Shown: positions 8,263 through 15,904, numbered from the stretch's first letter. The stretch: 45,058 bases of DNA from Bacillus sp. UNC438CL73TsuS30 (GCF_000482325.1 NZ_KI535299.1:113506-158563), one strand, 5' to 3'. Notes: generated by a model from the sequence alone, not told the origin. A program made the numbers and translations.

Positions 8263-8330
8263 AAAAAGAAATGGATTTACCATTTCTTTCGAAAGCACTG
8301 GGGGTCAGGCACACTGGCCCCATTTTTATT
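8263..8330 (+). terminator. Hairpin pair after the ECF gene, including 18-bp motif copy 2
   Basis: AGAAATGG-ATTTA-CCATTTCT forms the first hairpin just after the ECF stop. A second stem (TGGGGG...GGCCCCA) followed by TTTTTATTT contains the 18-bp motif GCACTGGGGGTCAGGCAC at 8295-8312, identical to 706-723. Confidence 0.6.
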
Positions 8331-8432
8331 TCTCACTTTCTTTTGAATTTTTTCACTAACCGCCCAGTGGAACCTATTGCAGAAATGAACCTGTTAGTTC
8401 AACAAGCAAGGTCATATCCTTCAATTGGTTAT

Positions 8433-8670
8433 TTAATACCCATTGCTTCGGTTTTTCTTCTTCTCTAAAGCATTTAGCCCACTTAGTAGCCACTCTTCTC
8501 TATACCTCTCTACTGTATACCCTAACTCATCATCGTCATATCCAGGTTGAAATCCGCAGCAATGACAAATAAGACTTACATCTGGTTGCCCTTTTTCATT
8601 ATATAAGGGACTAGGTAAACAGTCGTTACCACATACTGCACAAACAAAAAATTACTCTTTCCAAAAACAT
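8433..8670 (-). pseudogene. Small zinc-ribbon protein gene, frameshifted
   Basis: Translation on the minus strand from 8650 to the TAA at 8433 gives CAVCGNDCLPSPLYNEKG, then ICHCCGFQPGYDDDELG and TVERYREEWLLSGLNALEKKK. This is the two-CxxC layout of a small Bacillus zinc-ribbon family (C-x-CG ... C-CCGFE-GYDD ... YR-EW). The only plausible start, ATG at 8670 with AAGG upstream, is out of frame with this stretch. The frames meet in a run of six A (8646-8651), and the zinc-ribbon frame has a stop immediately upstream. A one-base change in the homopolymer, or a sequencing error there, would explain it. Function of the family is not known to me. Confidence 0.65.
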
Positions 8671-8783
8671 CTCCTAACCTTCATAAAAGGCTAATATGGG
8701 GGCATCTTTTTTAATATTTGTCCAAGAACTCAAATAAAACCTGAATAAATTGGTAGTACAAGCTATAAAGTGAGGTGATTACA

Positions 8784-9218
8784 ATGCTCGATGGTCGAAA
8801 TGAACCTGGTTGGGCGGATATGAGAAACAATCGAACTAATCGTTGTGATTGTGACTGTAATGGAGTTGGTCAACCGAATGAAGGTTGTTGCTCTGGTTCT
8901 AACCTAAGGCCTCCAGGGATCAGAAGAACAAGCACTCGTGGAGTTTACTTTGCAGATGCCGATTTAAGATGTAGTTCATTTTGTTATGGGTTTGACCGAG
9001 ATACTATATATGAATGGAGTTTAATCCCCTTTACGGGAAATCCAAGAATCCTTGGAGATACTCGTAAAGTAGGGAATGACAGGGTGGAAGTCACTGGATC
9101 TGGAGAATTTGAATTAACTGTAAGAGTAACATTTAGGTGTAGATTTACGGATGGAAGAACGGAAGAAACATTTATAGTTGATTGTGTCAGAACAGCTACC
9201 AGAGAATTTAGTCAATGA
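8784..9218 (+). CDS. Cys-rich beta-sheet protein of unknown function
   Basis: 144 residues from the ATG at 8784, six nt after GAGGTG; a GTG three codons upstream falls within that site. No signal peptide or membrane segment. The N-terminal 45 residues are polar with five Cys (RCDCDCNG ... EGCCSG), followed by about 90 residues of alternating pattern typical of beta strands (FELTVRVTFRCRF, EETFIVDCVRT) with four more Cys. An N-terminal Cys-rich arm followed by a beta-sandwich is the layout of spore-surface and endospore-appendage subunits of Bacillaceae, but I see no sequence-level match, so this is only a hypothesis. Single gene with its own terminator. Confidence 0.7.
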   Translation: MLDGRNEPGWADMRNNRTNRCDCDCNGVGQPNEGCCSGSNLRPPGIRRTSTRGVYFADADLRCSSFCYGFDRDTIYEWSLIPFTGNPRILGDTRKVGNDRVEVTGSGEFELTVRVTFRCRFTDGRTEETFIVDCVRTATREFSQ

Positions 9219-9291
9219 GAAAAAAAGCAACATTATAATTCGGTCTCTCTTTCTTCAACGAAGGGTGCTTTAACACAATAATGAAAAAACT

Positions 9292-9341
9292 AAAGAGCCA
9301 AATATGCAAGTTTTTATTTCTTGCGTATTTGGCTCTTTTTT
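9292..9341 (+). terminator. Strong Rho-independent terminator
   Basis: AAAGAGCCAAATATGCAAG pairs with CTTGCGTATTTGGCTCTTTT with one mismatch and is followed by TTTTTT. It ends the Cys-rich gene transcript. Confidence 0.85.
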
Positions 9342-9484
9342 CAATGGACATAAACGGATCAGTTTAATACATACTCTTTTTGAGTTTACAGCAAACATTT
9401 ACGAAAAAGCCCTCCTGAACAATATGATTAACTTTGTTGTTCGCATTAGAGATCATGACCGTGTCGCTGTAAATGTAAAGATTT

Positions 9485-9515
9485 GTTCATCCTCTGTTCA
9501 TATAGGAGGTATATT
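9485..9515 (+). promoter_or_regulatory. HssR-like direct repeat and promoter of the heme-efflux operon
   Basis: GTTCATCCTCTGTTCATATA (9485-9504) fits the HssR recognition pattern known from staphylococcal hrtAB, two GTTCATATT repeats separated by 2 nt: the second half agrees in 8 of 9 positions and the first in 7 of 9. A TATATT -10 box at 9510-9515 places the repeat over the -35 region, as expected for response-regulator activation. The operon's ribosome-binding site follows at 9538. The hssRS genes themselves are not in the window. Confidence 0.7.
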
Positions 9516-9547
9516 CTAAGTTTGTAAAGAAGAGATTGGAGGAATGA

Positions 9548-10585
9548 ATGATGAACCTTTCGTGGAAAGAAATGAAGAAAAATAAAGTAAGATTTTTGAT
9601 ATTAGGTTCAATTGTTTTTCTTGTTAGTTTACTAACTTTTATTATTTCTGGTTTGGCCAATGGATTATCACAAGACAATGCTGCATTAATTAAAGATTTA
9701 CCACAAGGACAATTTTATATGACGAAAGATGCTGAGGAAACGTATAACCTGTCAAAAATAGACAGCAGTATCCAAAATAAAATATTAAACAAACAAAATG
9801 ATGCTGTAGCATTTTCGATTCAAATGGGTTTTCTAAATGATCAAGATGATAAGCAACAAAGTGTTGCCTTTGTTACATCTACCGATTCAAAGTTATTTAA
9901 AAAGGTTAAACACGAAGAAATTATATTAGATAGCTCCTTAAAAGATAAAGGGATAAAAGTGGGAGATACCTTAACGAATAATCAATTTAGTGGCAAGTTT
10001 ATTGTAAAAGGTTTTGTTGATCAAAAAAAATATAGTCATGTCCCTGTTGCTTATATCAATATGGAAGATTACAAACAAATATACAAGGTCAAAGAAATGC
10101 AATTAGTTTTCATCCCAGGAGGAGATTCTCCACAAGAATTCACTGGATTACAATCTTTCTCACAGAAAGATTTTCTCAATACGATTCCAAGTTATAACGC
10201 AGAACAAATGTCTTTAAATATGATTGTTTGGTTTTTAGTGATCATTAGTGGATTGTTATTTGCGATCTTCTTCTACATGATGAACGTTCAAAAGATTGGT
10301 TTATACGGTATTTTAAAAGCAATTGGTGTGAAAACAAGTGATTTATTCAAAATGATGTGGACACAGATGATTTTTATTACAGTCATTTCACTAGCTTTGT
10401 CTATTGCACTCAGTCAAGTCTTTAATATGATTGCACCTGAAGGAATGCCTTTTCATTTAACTTTTCAAACAACAGCTCAATTGTCTATCGTCTTTCTCGT
10501 GATCGGCTTTATTGGAGCTACACTCTCAGGAATACAAATAAAGAAAGTTGAACCATTACAAGCAATACAACAAGGAGAGGTTTAA
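9548..10585 (+). CDS. hrtB: HrtB-type heme-efflux ABC permease
   Basis: 345 residues, GGAGG 5-8 nt upstream (ATG at 9548 or 9551). MacB/FtsX-like topology: one N-terminal helix (FLILGSIVFLVSLLTFIISG), an extracytoplasmic domain of about 190 residues, then three C-terminal helices (about 230-250, 275-295, 315-335). The strings VRFLILG, FISGLANGLSQDN, DFLNTIPSYNAEQM, FYMMNVQKIGLYGILKAIGVK and PLQAIQQGE correspond closely to staphylococcal HrtB, which expels toxic heme from the membrane. It is translationally linked to the ATPase gene, one nt apart, and preceded by an HssR-like box, so heme is the likely substrate. Confidence 0.85.
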   Translation: MMNLSWKEMKKNKVRFLILGSIVFLVSLLTFIISGLANGLSQDNAALIKDLPQGQFYMTKDAEETYNLSKIDSSIQNKILNKQNDAVAFSIQMGFLNDQDDKQQSVAFVTSTDSKLFKKVKHEEIILDSSLKDKGIKVGDTLTNNQFSGKFIVKGFVDQKKYSHVPVAYINMEDYKQIYKVKEMQLVFIPGGDSPQEFTGLQSFSQKDFLNTIPSYNAEQMSLNMIVWFLVIISGLLFAIFFYMMNVQKIGLYGILKAIGVKTSDLFKMMWTQMIFITVISLALSIALSQVFNMIAPEGMPFHLTFQTTAQLSIVFLVIGFIGATLSGIQIKKVEPLQAIQQGEV

Positions 10586-10586
10586 T

Positions 10587-11273
10587 ATGACCATTTTTAC
10601 GATTGATGAAGTTAGAAAAACATTTACAAATGGGGAAGTTAAAGAAGAAATATTAAAAGGAATTAATCTTTCTTTAAAAGAAGGTGAAGTAACAGCATTA
10701 GTCGGTGCATCGGGATCTGGTAAAAGCACCCTTCTTACAATTGCTGCAGGGCTTCAACCTGCCTCAAATGGACAAATCCTATTTGAAGGAAAAAATATGA
10801 CGACAATGAGTGCAGAACAAATCCGAAAAGTACGAGCAAATAAATTTGGTTTTGTCTTTCAATTTGCACATCTTGTTCCTTTTCTAACAGTAGAAGAACA
10901 ATTAATGCTCATGCTTGATGTTTCTGAATCCACATTAAGCAAACAAGCAAGAAAAGCAGAAGTTAATACCATACTGCAATTAGTTGGAATGGACCATCGA
11001 AAAAAAGCTTATCCCGCTTCCTTGTCAGGTGGGGAGAAACAACGGGTTGCCATTGCTCGTGCAATGATTCATAAACCTAAAGTTCTCTTCGCAGACGAAC
11101 CAACTGCAAGTCTAGATTCAAAAAGATCAAAAGATATTATGATATTAATTAGAGATTTAACCAAAACGTTAAATATTACTACTTTAATGGTTACGCATGA
11201 CGAAGAAATGCTTTCTTACGCGGATCATATCATTAAAATGAGCGATGGTCTAATTTTAAAGAACGAAGATTAA
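10587..11273 (+). CDS. hrtA: HrtA-type ABC transporter ATPase
   Basis: 228 residues from the ATG at 10587, with GGAGAGG upstream; an upstream in-frame start at 10548 would overlap the permease and lacks a site. Walker A GASGSGKST, Q-loop FQFAHLVP, signature LSGGEKQR, Walker B VLFADEPTASLD and H-loop MVTHDEE are all intact. It belongs to the LolD/MacB/HrtA class of small exporter ATPases. It powers the permease encoded one nt upstream, and the operon ends at the terminator at 11319-11349. Confidence 0.9.
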   Translation: MTIFTIDEVRKTFTNGEVKEEILKGINLSLKEGEVTALVGASGSGKSTLLTIAAGLQPASNGQILFEGKNMTTMSAEQIRKVRANKFGFVFQFAHLVPFLTVEEQLMLMLDVSESTLSKQARKAEVNTILQLVGMDHRKKAYPASLSGGEKQRVAIARAMIHKPKVLFADEPTASLDSKRSKDIMILIRDLTKTLNITTLMVTHDEEMLSYADHIIKMSDGLILKNED

Positions 11274-11318
11274 ATCCTTGAGCATCAGGGAAAGAATTGA
11301 AGTTAATATTTAGTAAAC

Positions 11319-11349
11319 AGCCTGCCGCATTGCGTCGGGCTATTTTTTT
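11319..11349 (+). terminator. Terminator of the heme-efflux operon
   Basis: AGCCTGCCGCA pairs imperfectly with TGCGTCGGGCT and is followed by ATTTTTTT, 45 nt after the stop of the ATPase gene. Confidence 0.75.
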
Positions 11350-11408
11350 ATATACCAGTTATAAAATCAGTTAAAAAGCGACTACTCACGATGAGCAATC
11401 GCTACTTT

Positions 11409-12323
11409 TTAAGTAAATAACAAATGAGCAGAAAAAATTACTGTCGTTACTGTGATGATACTAAATACTGTAGACATTAAAACTGCTTGTGCAGCATATT
11501 CAGGATGATTTCCATATTCAAGGGCAAACAGCGAACTATTTCTTGAAGTTGGAAAAGAGCTCGCTATAAGCAATGACTGTGCTGTGGTACCGTCCAACTT
11601 TAATAGTAAAATAATAAAGATCGCCATACATGGTGAAAGAATGAGCCGTCCAACAAGGCTTAGCACTAAAGGCAACGAAAGGCTTGTTATTTTTAGGAAA
11701 GCACTTTGTGCACCTAGAGTAATCAGTGCGATCGCTATAAACGCGTTAGAAGTATTTTTAATTGGGGTCCATACGAATTCTGGAAGTTTTATAGAAACTG
11801 CATGGAGAACAAAACCAAACAAAAAAGCATAGATGACAGGATTTTTCAAAAACGTTTTGATCGCCTGGAATTTTGCCTTATCAACAGAAACAGAATTAAA
11901 TAACCCATACGTATACGTTAGGAGATTTTGAAAAATCATCACCACGACTTGTATCGATAGACCAAGAGGATTATGCTGAAAAACGACCTGACTGACAGGT
12001 AAACCAAAGTTCCCCGAATTACTTAATACCACACTGTTTTTAAAGGTAGATGAAAGACCACTCTCAAATTTTGCCACTTTAGAGATTCCTGTACTGATGA
12101 TCATTAGGCAAAGATTTTGTATAACAAGGAAACTAAGAATATGCAGAAGCGTTTCTCCTTTAATATTACTTTCATAAACATTGGCAAAACTCACAGCAGG
12201 CATGGCCTTTAAAGAGTAAATCTTTAATATGATTATGACTACCAAGGAGATTTCAAAAACATAAAAATGACAAAGAACCCATCCTCTAATAATAGGCTCT
12301 TCCGACATTGCTTTCATTTCCAT
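11409..12323 (-). CDS. AEC-family (auxin efflux carrier-like) transporter, N-terminus atypical
   Basis: 304 residues with eight or so hydrophobic segments. The AEC hallmarks are there: NSGNFGLPVSQVVF in the middle (unwound helix region) and SRNSSLFALEYG before the last helices. Such carriers export or import small carboxylates or amino-acid derivatives. The first 50 residues are odd. AEC proteins normally begin with a hydrophobic helix, whereas here the start (MEMKAMSEEPIIRG) is polar, has no ribosome-binding site, and the first helix is shortened before KAMPAVSFANVYES, which does fit the family. The 5' end may be rearranged or the true start missed. Confidence 0.7.
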   Translation of the reverse strand: MEMKAMSEEPIIRGWVLCHFYVFEISLVVIIILKIYSLKAMPAVSFANVYESNIKGETLLHILSFLVIQNLCLMIISTGISKVAKFESGLSSTFKNSVVLSNSGNFGLPVSQVVFQHNPLGLSIQVVVMIFQNLLTYTYGLFNSVSVDKAKFQAIKTFLKNPVIYAFLFGFVLHAVSIKLPEFVWTPIKNTSNAFIAIALITLGAQSAFLKITSLSLPLVLSLVGRLILSPCMAIFIILLLKLDGTTAQSLLIASSFPTSRNSSLFALEYGNHPEYAAQAVLMSTVFSIITVTTVIFSAHLLFT

Positions 12324-12481
12324 ATTATTTACTTACGTATTAATGCTTTTCACATGAAGAAATATCCAATAAATACTTATAATGTATTATGGTTGTATTA
12401 ATAATTAAATAACAAAAATATAAAAAACTTGGGAGTAACTTTTAACATATTTATTTATAGAAATGCCATTATTAAATAGTT

Positions 12482-12646
12482 CTACATATAACTAATTAAG
12501 TTAAAAACAATGAAACCTAATCCTGTCGAAAGACCTAATAAAATAATGGAAAGCCATTTTATTGAATTATTATGATTTTTAATACCATAAATAAGCAGTC
12601 CCAAAGAAATAATAAAAAGCAATACTATAAAAAGGGAAATTCCCAT
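12482..12646 (-). CDS. 54-residue membrane protein, last gene of the secreted-precursor operon
   Basis: ATG at 12646, six nt after AGGAGG. A longer TTG frame at 12664 overlaps that site and is rejected. Two hydrophobic helices (about 4-22 and 31-50) flank a short polar turn (GIKNHNNSIK). No catalytic residues. It starts 10 nt after the stop of the preceding gene. A small two-helix membrane protein closing such an operon has the size and position of a bacteriocin immunity protein, but that role is an inference from context. No homology recognised. Confidence 0.65.
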   Translation of the reverse strand: MGISLFIVLLFIISLGLLIYGIKNHNNSIKWLSIILLGLSTGLGFIVFNLISYM

Positions 12647-12656
12647 ACAAATCCTC

Positions 12657-13223
12657 CTAATCAAGTTCTGATAAAATAATTTGTTTAATATTATTTTTAT
12701 TCACGACAAATTTTAATATTATTTTATTTTCTTTATCTACATAGGAAAGAGTATTTCCTATTTCCTCTGATTTTTTAGTATAATCTTGACCATATACATT
12801 TTCTATTTTTGTTTTAGAATCTATAGGGCTAATTCCTTTATTTGTTGAAGTGAGTTTGTTTTCAGTAACTACAGCCACAATTTTCGAGTCTCTTGTTGCT
12901 ATAAATAGACCTTTATACTTTAAAACCTGTTCGTACTCGACATTAAGAAGGATGGCCATGCCTGGATCGTTAATTTCAGGTCCGTAATGTTCATCAATCT
13001 TTTTTTTCATGGATTTTGTTAAGTAATCGCCTATTTTTAAATCTAAAATTGATGTGCCTGCTAAATCTGTACTTTTCACATAAGTATAAGAGTGGAAATA
13101 GAAAAAGCTACCTATGCCAAGGAGTATAGTAAATAGGCAAATAAACATAATTTTTATTGAAGTAAAATAATAGAGTAACCAAAGTATTAAAATAAAAAAA
13201 ATAAGACTGAGTAAAAATAGCAA
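12657..13223 (-). CDS. Membrane protein with extracytoplasmic domain, secreted-precursor operon
   Basis: 188 residues from the TTG at 13223, eight nt after GGAGG; the frame opening at 13238 runs through that site. Two adjacent N-terminal helices (LFLLSLIFFILILWLLYYF and IMFICLFTILLGIGSFFYF) are followed by about 130 soluble residues. These include DLKIGDYLTKSMKKKIDEHYG, GLFIATRDSKIVAVVTEN, KTKIENVYGQDY and NKIILKFVVNKNNIKQIIL. That alternation of strand and GxS/T-type turns is loosely like the CAP-associated beta domains, but too weak to name. It lies 17 nt after the protease gene. It could tether or present the protease or precursor. Confidence 0.65.
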   Translation of the reverse strand: MLFLLSLIFFILILWLLYYFTSIKIMFICLFTILLGIGSFFYFHSYTYVKSTDLAGTSILDLKIGDYLTKSMKKKIDEHYGPEINDPGMAILLNVEYEQVLKYKGLFIATRDSKIVAVVTENKLTSTNKGISPIDSKTKIENVYGQDYTKKSEEIGNTLSYVDKENKIILKFVVNKNNIKQIILSELD

Positions 13224-13240
13224 TTGGCTTTCCTCCAAAG

Positions 13241-14080
13241 TTAAAAAGATGGGGTGCCGTAACCCTTAAACTTATTTGACTCATTACCTGGTTTGAGTTT
13301 CTTTATAATAAACTCAGTAGATGAATTTGGATATTGTTCCTTTAGTCTAGCTATCATTCCTGTTAAAATTGCTGCTGAAAAAGATGTACCTTCCAAAAAT
13401 TTATCTTCAACTTTTATCGAGGTACCTGGCAACACAAAATCTAATTCGTTTCCATAATTAGAATAGTCCCATCTTTCACCATCAGTATCTATAGCCCCTA
13501 CACTAATAACAAAGGGAGAATTTGCAGGAAAATCTAGACTGTTTTTACCCTTATTCCCAGCAGCAGCAACCAAAACGATATTTTTATTTTTTGCTTCTAA
13601 TAAGATTGATTCAACTTTATCTATTTTTTTATTAAAGCCTAGACTCATATTAATAATATCTACTTTAAGCTCAATTGCACTAATTAAACCTTTAATAAAA
13701 TCATATTCCTTTATAGAACCGCTAGGAGAAGCAACTGGGATACAATATAACTGTACCTTTGGTGAAATCTTTTTAATAAGAAGTGAGACTTGATCACCAT
13801 GTAGTATTTTCCTAGATTTTACCTCTTCCTCCATATTTAAGCAACCCTTTGTGTTAGTGTTGGTATCTAGAATTGCAACTTTAATTCCTTCTCCGCCATA
13901 ATTATTGTTCTTTAAATTTATATAAGTTAGTTCCCATTCTTCCTGTTTAAAAAAGTCCTGCTTCTTCGTTTTTTGGGGAACTTCCTGTACAAATTCGGTC
14001 TTACCAAAACTAAAGTATAAATACCCCATTCCGGCTAATAAACTAGAAAAGAATATACAGATAATAATTCTTTGCTTCAT
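13241..14080 (-). CDS. Membrane-anchored subtilisin-like (S8) serine protease
   Basis: 279 residues. One N-terminal helix (about 4-23, signal anchor), a 35-residue linker, then an S8 catalytic domain. The triad and oxyanion hole are visible: Asp72 in VAILDT, His94 in HGDQVS, Asn176 in AAAGN and Ser233 in GTSFSAA. It is much shorter than secreted subtilisins and has no I9-type inhibitor propeptide between the helix and the catalytic domain. Its ATG overlaps the stop of the foldase gene by 4 nt, so the two are translationally coupled. The probable job is cleavage of the adjacent secreted precursor at the outer membrane face (inference). Extracytoplasmic. Confidence 0.88.
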   Translation of the reverse strand: MKQRIIICIFFSSLLAGMGYLYFSFGKTEFVQEVPQKTKKQDFFKQEEWELTYINLKNNNYGGEGIKVAILDTNTNTKGCLNMEEEVKSRKILHGDQVSLLIKKISPKVQLYCIPVASPSGSIKEYDFIKGLISAIELKVDIINMSLGFNKKIDKVESILLEAKNKNIVLVAAAGNKGKNSLDFPANSPFVISVGAIDTDGERWDYSNYGNELDFVLPGTSIKVEDKFLEGTSFSAAILTGMIARLKEQYPNSSTEFIIKKLKPGNESNKFKGYGTPSF

Positions 14081-14913
14081 TTTTTCTCTACTTCAACTGG
14101 GTAACGACTCTTTAAAAAATTGATCAATTCTATTTTCTCTTTATATAGTTTTTTAGTAGCATAATAATCTAATATTGCTTCTTTGTTCTGCTTGAAGTTT
14201 TTATTTGTTTCTTTCACGACTTTATCTATTATAATTATCGCATGTGAAGAACCATTACTATCTGTATAATCATGTGAATGTATAAATTCTCCAGCATTTA
14301 AACCTTGTAAAGTAGCAAATGCACTATTTGACTCATCAATAATAACACTCTGAAAATCTACTCCTAGCTGCGATTTTATTTCTTGCAATGTTACTCCACT
14401 AGCGAGTTTATTTCCGATTTCATCCAATTTCGAATGATCATGGTCTTTATATACCTTTACATAATATTTAGCAGGCAAAACAATATTTTTTTCATTTTCC
14501 CAAAACTTCTCTAATTCTGTTTGGGTGATTGTGTATTTTTTATATAACTGTAAAGTATGATAGAACAATTCGAGTTCCTTTTTTTTCTCATTCCTTATTT
14601 TATTATCATCATCTTTTAAATTATTGACCAACTTGTAGTATTTTATCGCTTTTTGTTCTTCTTCCTTATTTAATGGTCCGTATCCCAATCTTTTAATTTC
14701 CTGTTTTATTAAATCATCACTAACCATTTTATTAAGAGCTGTATCTCTATACATTTCATTCAAAACCTTATCCAGTTCTTTCTCACTTATTTTTTTTTCT
14801 CCAATTTTGGCCACTACCTTCTGTTCAGTTGAATAGTCTTTGAGAACAATGAAAAATAGAATAGTAAAAAGGGCTATAAATAATATGTACATACTTTGCT
14901 TGAAATATTTCAT
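14077..14913 (-). CDS. SurA/PrsA-like membrane-anchored foldase
   Basis: 278 residues from the ATG at 14913, ten nt after AGGAG; a TTG frame at 14934 overlaps that site. N-terminal helix (YILFIALFTILFFIVL), then VAKIGEKKISEKELDKVLNEM, the start of the SurA/PrsA N-terminal chaperone domain, long charged helices, and a parvulin-like segment (ELEKFWENEKNIVLPAKYYVK ... GEFIHSHDY ... HAIIIIDKVVKETNKNFKQNKEAIL). There is no lipobox Cys, unlike PrsA. Whether the parvulin domain is active cannot be judged. It is coupled to the S8 protease gene and may fold the protease, the precursor, or both. Confidence 0.75.
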   Translation of the reverse strand: MKYFKQSMYILFIALFTILFFIVLKDYSTEQKVVAKIGEKKISEKELDKVLNEMYRDTALNKMVSDDLIKQEIKRLGYGPLNKEEEQKAIKYYKLVNNLKDDDNKIRNEKKKELELFYHTLQLYKKYTITQTELEKFWENEKNIVLPAKYYVKVYKDHDHSKLDEIGNKLASGVTLQEIKSQLGVDFQSVIIDESNSAFATLQGLNAGEFIHSHDYTDSNGSSHAIIIIDKVVKETNKNFKQNKEAILDYYATKKLYKEKIELINFLKSRYPVEVEKK

Positions 14914-14943
14914 GTTTGTAAAACTCCTATACAATGAGATATT

Positions 14944-14988
14944 TAAAAGAGAGAATTTAGCGTTTGTCTAAATTCTCTCTTTTTTTAA
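14944..14988. terminator. Hairpin between precursor and processing genes, possibly leaky
   Basis: AAGAGAGAATTTAG pairs with CTAAATTCTCTCTT around CGTTTGT. On the minus strand it directly follows the precursor stop and is trailed only by TTTT; the longer T run is on the plus strand. No separate promoter was evident between it and the foldase gene. A partial terminator here would give high precursor and low processing-enzyme expression. Confidence 0.65.
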
Positions 14989-15849
14989 TTAAGAAGAAGG
15001 ACTAAAGAAGCCAGTGTGCTTATGATATTTTCTAGAATGTCCTACTCTGGAAAGAACAGAACAACGTCCTTTATTTGTGTCCCTATAATTGGAACAATAC
15101 CTTTTACTTGCTTCACCATAATCCGATAGACAATAGGTATACCAGAATAAAGCAACATCACAATCACTTTGAACAAAGTTTCTTGATGCTAAATAAGGAT
15201 GGTCGAATTTATCATAATAAACTCCATCACCTAGGTAACCATTAAACCGATTACAATGCACGGTTTGTCCACGAGAATAAGATGTACCATGCGATACATT
15301 TCCTACATTCTCTGCGCCATCCACATTTGCATCTTGAGATGACGGAGCTACTTCTTCACCAGCCTGGGTATCAGTAGCAGTTTCTACATCTTTCCCCATT
15401 TCTGCAATGATTTCATCCAAATAAATATCTTGAGTAATATTTGCAGTTTTGTCGCTGCCAACTTCAACAACATAAGTACTTTCTTCCTGTGGAGAAGTAT
15501 TAACTGTAAGCTCAAGTTCCGTAGAATCTTGACTTTGATCAAGTGGAACCTGAATTTCTCCGTTACTGTCTGTAACATATGTCTGATCCTCTACTTGAAC
15601 TTCAACAGCTTCTTGATGAACTTGTTTGACAAAATAGTCTCCCTCTGTTACCCATCCTGCGGCTTCATACATAGATTTTAATTCTTCAAGTTCCTCAGGT
15701 GTTGCATCTTCGTCTGGTACTTCTAAATACAGATTTTGTTTGATTTGAACATCAGCTGTTGTATCTGTTGTAGTTTCTTCAGCCGATGCCAGTGTTGAAA
15801 AAGATAAACTATTTAGTAAAAAAATTAATAGGACAAATATCTTTTTCAT
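14989..15849 (-). CDS. Secreted precursor with acidic pro-region and Cys/His-rich C-terminal domain
   Basis: 286 residues with a good signal peptide (KKIFVLLIFLLNSLSFSTLASA, cleavage expected after Ala23). Residues 24-185 are strongly acidic and Thr/Glu/Asp-rich. Residues about 187-286 differ sharply, being rich in Tyr, Arg, His and Ser with five Cys (199, 230, 240, 252, 263), the segment CDVALFWYTYC and a His/Lys tail (RVGHSRKYHKHTGFF). The abrupt change suggests a propeptide plus a mature domain of about 90-100 residues. The next genes encode a foldase and an S8 protease, which fits processing. The closticin 574 precursor (about 309 residues, mature C-terminal peptide about 82) is a layout analogue only. 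No family recognised. Confidence 0.8.
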   Translation of the reverse strand: MKKIFVLLIFLLNSLSFSTLASAEETTTDTTADVQIKQNLYLEVPDEDATPEELEELKSMYEAAGWVTEGDYFVKQVHQEAVEVQVEDQTYVTDSNGEIQVPLDQSQDSTELELTVNTSPQEESTYVVEVGSDKTANITQDIYLDEIIAEMGKDVETATDTQAGEEVAPSSQDANVDGAENVGNVSHGTSYSRGQTVHCNRFNGYLGDGVYYDKFDHPYLASRNFVQSDCDVALFWYTYCLSDYGEASKRYCSNYRDTNKGRCSVLSRVGHSRKYHKHTGFFSPSS

Positions 15850-15904
15850 TTCTCCACCCCCTAATATATGCCAGAATGACTATAATTTTACCCTATTGGA
15901 TAAA

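Noticed and set aside
8271..8468. 65-codon plus-strand frame after the ECF gene
   Set aside because: It runs through a hairpin and is antisense to the better-supported zinc-ribbon remnant on the minus strand.
9304..9519. 71-codon plus-strand frame upstream of the heme-efflux operon, whose end (LLNNMIN...VAVNVKI) faintly recalls a histidine-kinase N-box
   Set aside because: Starts inside a terminator, overlaps the promoter, has no ribosome-binding site; the kinase resemblance is too short to claim a remnant.
12482..15849. Calling the secreted-precursor cluster a bacteriocin locus outright
   Set aside because: No bacteriocin family motif, transporter or demonstrated activity; only layout supports it, so it is kept as a hypothesis.
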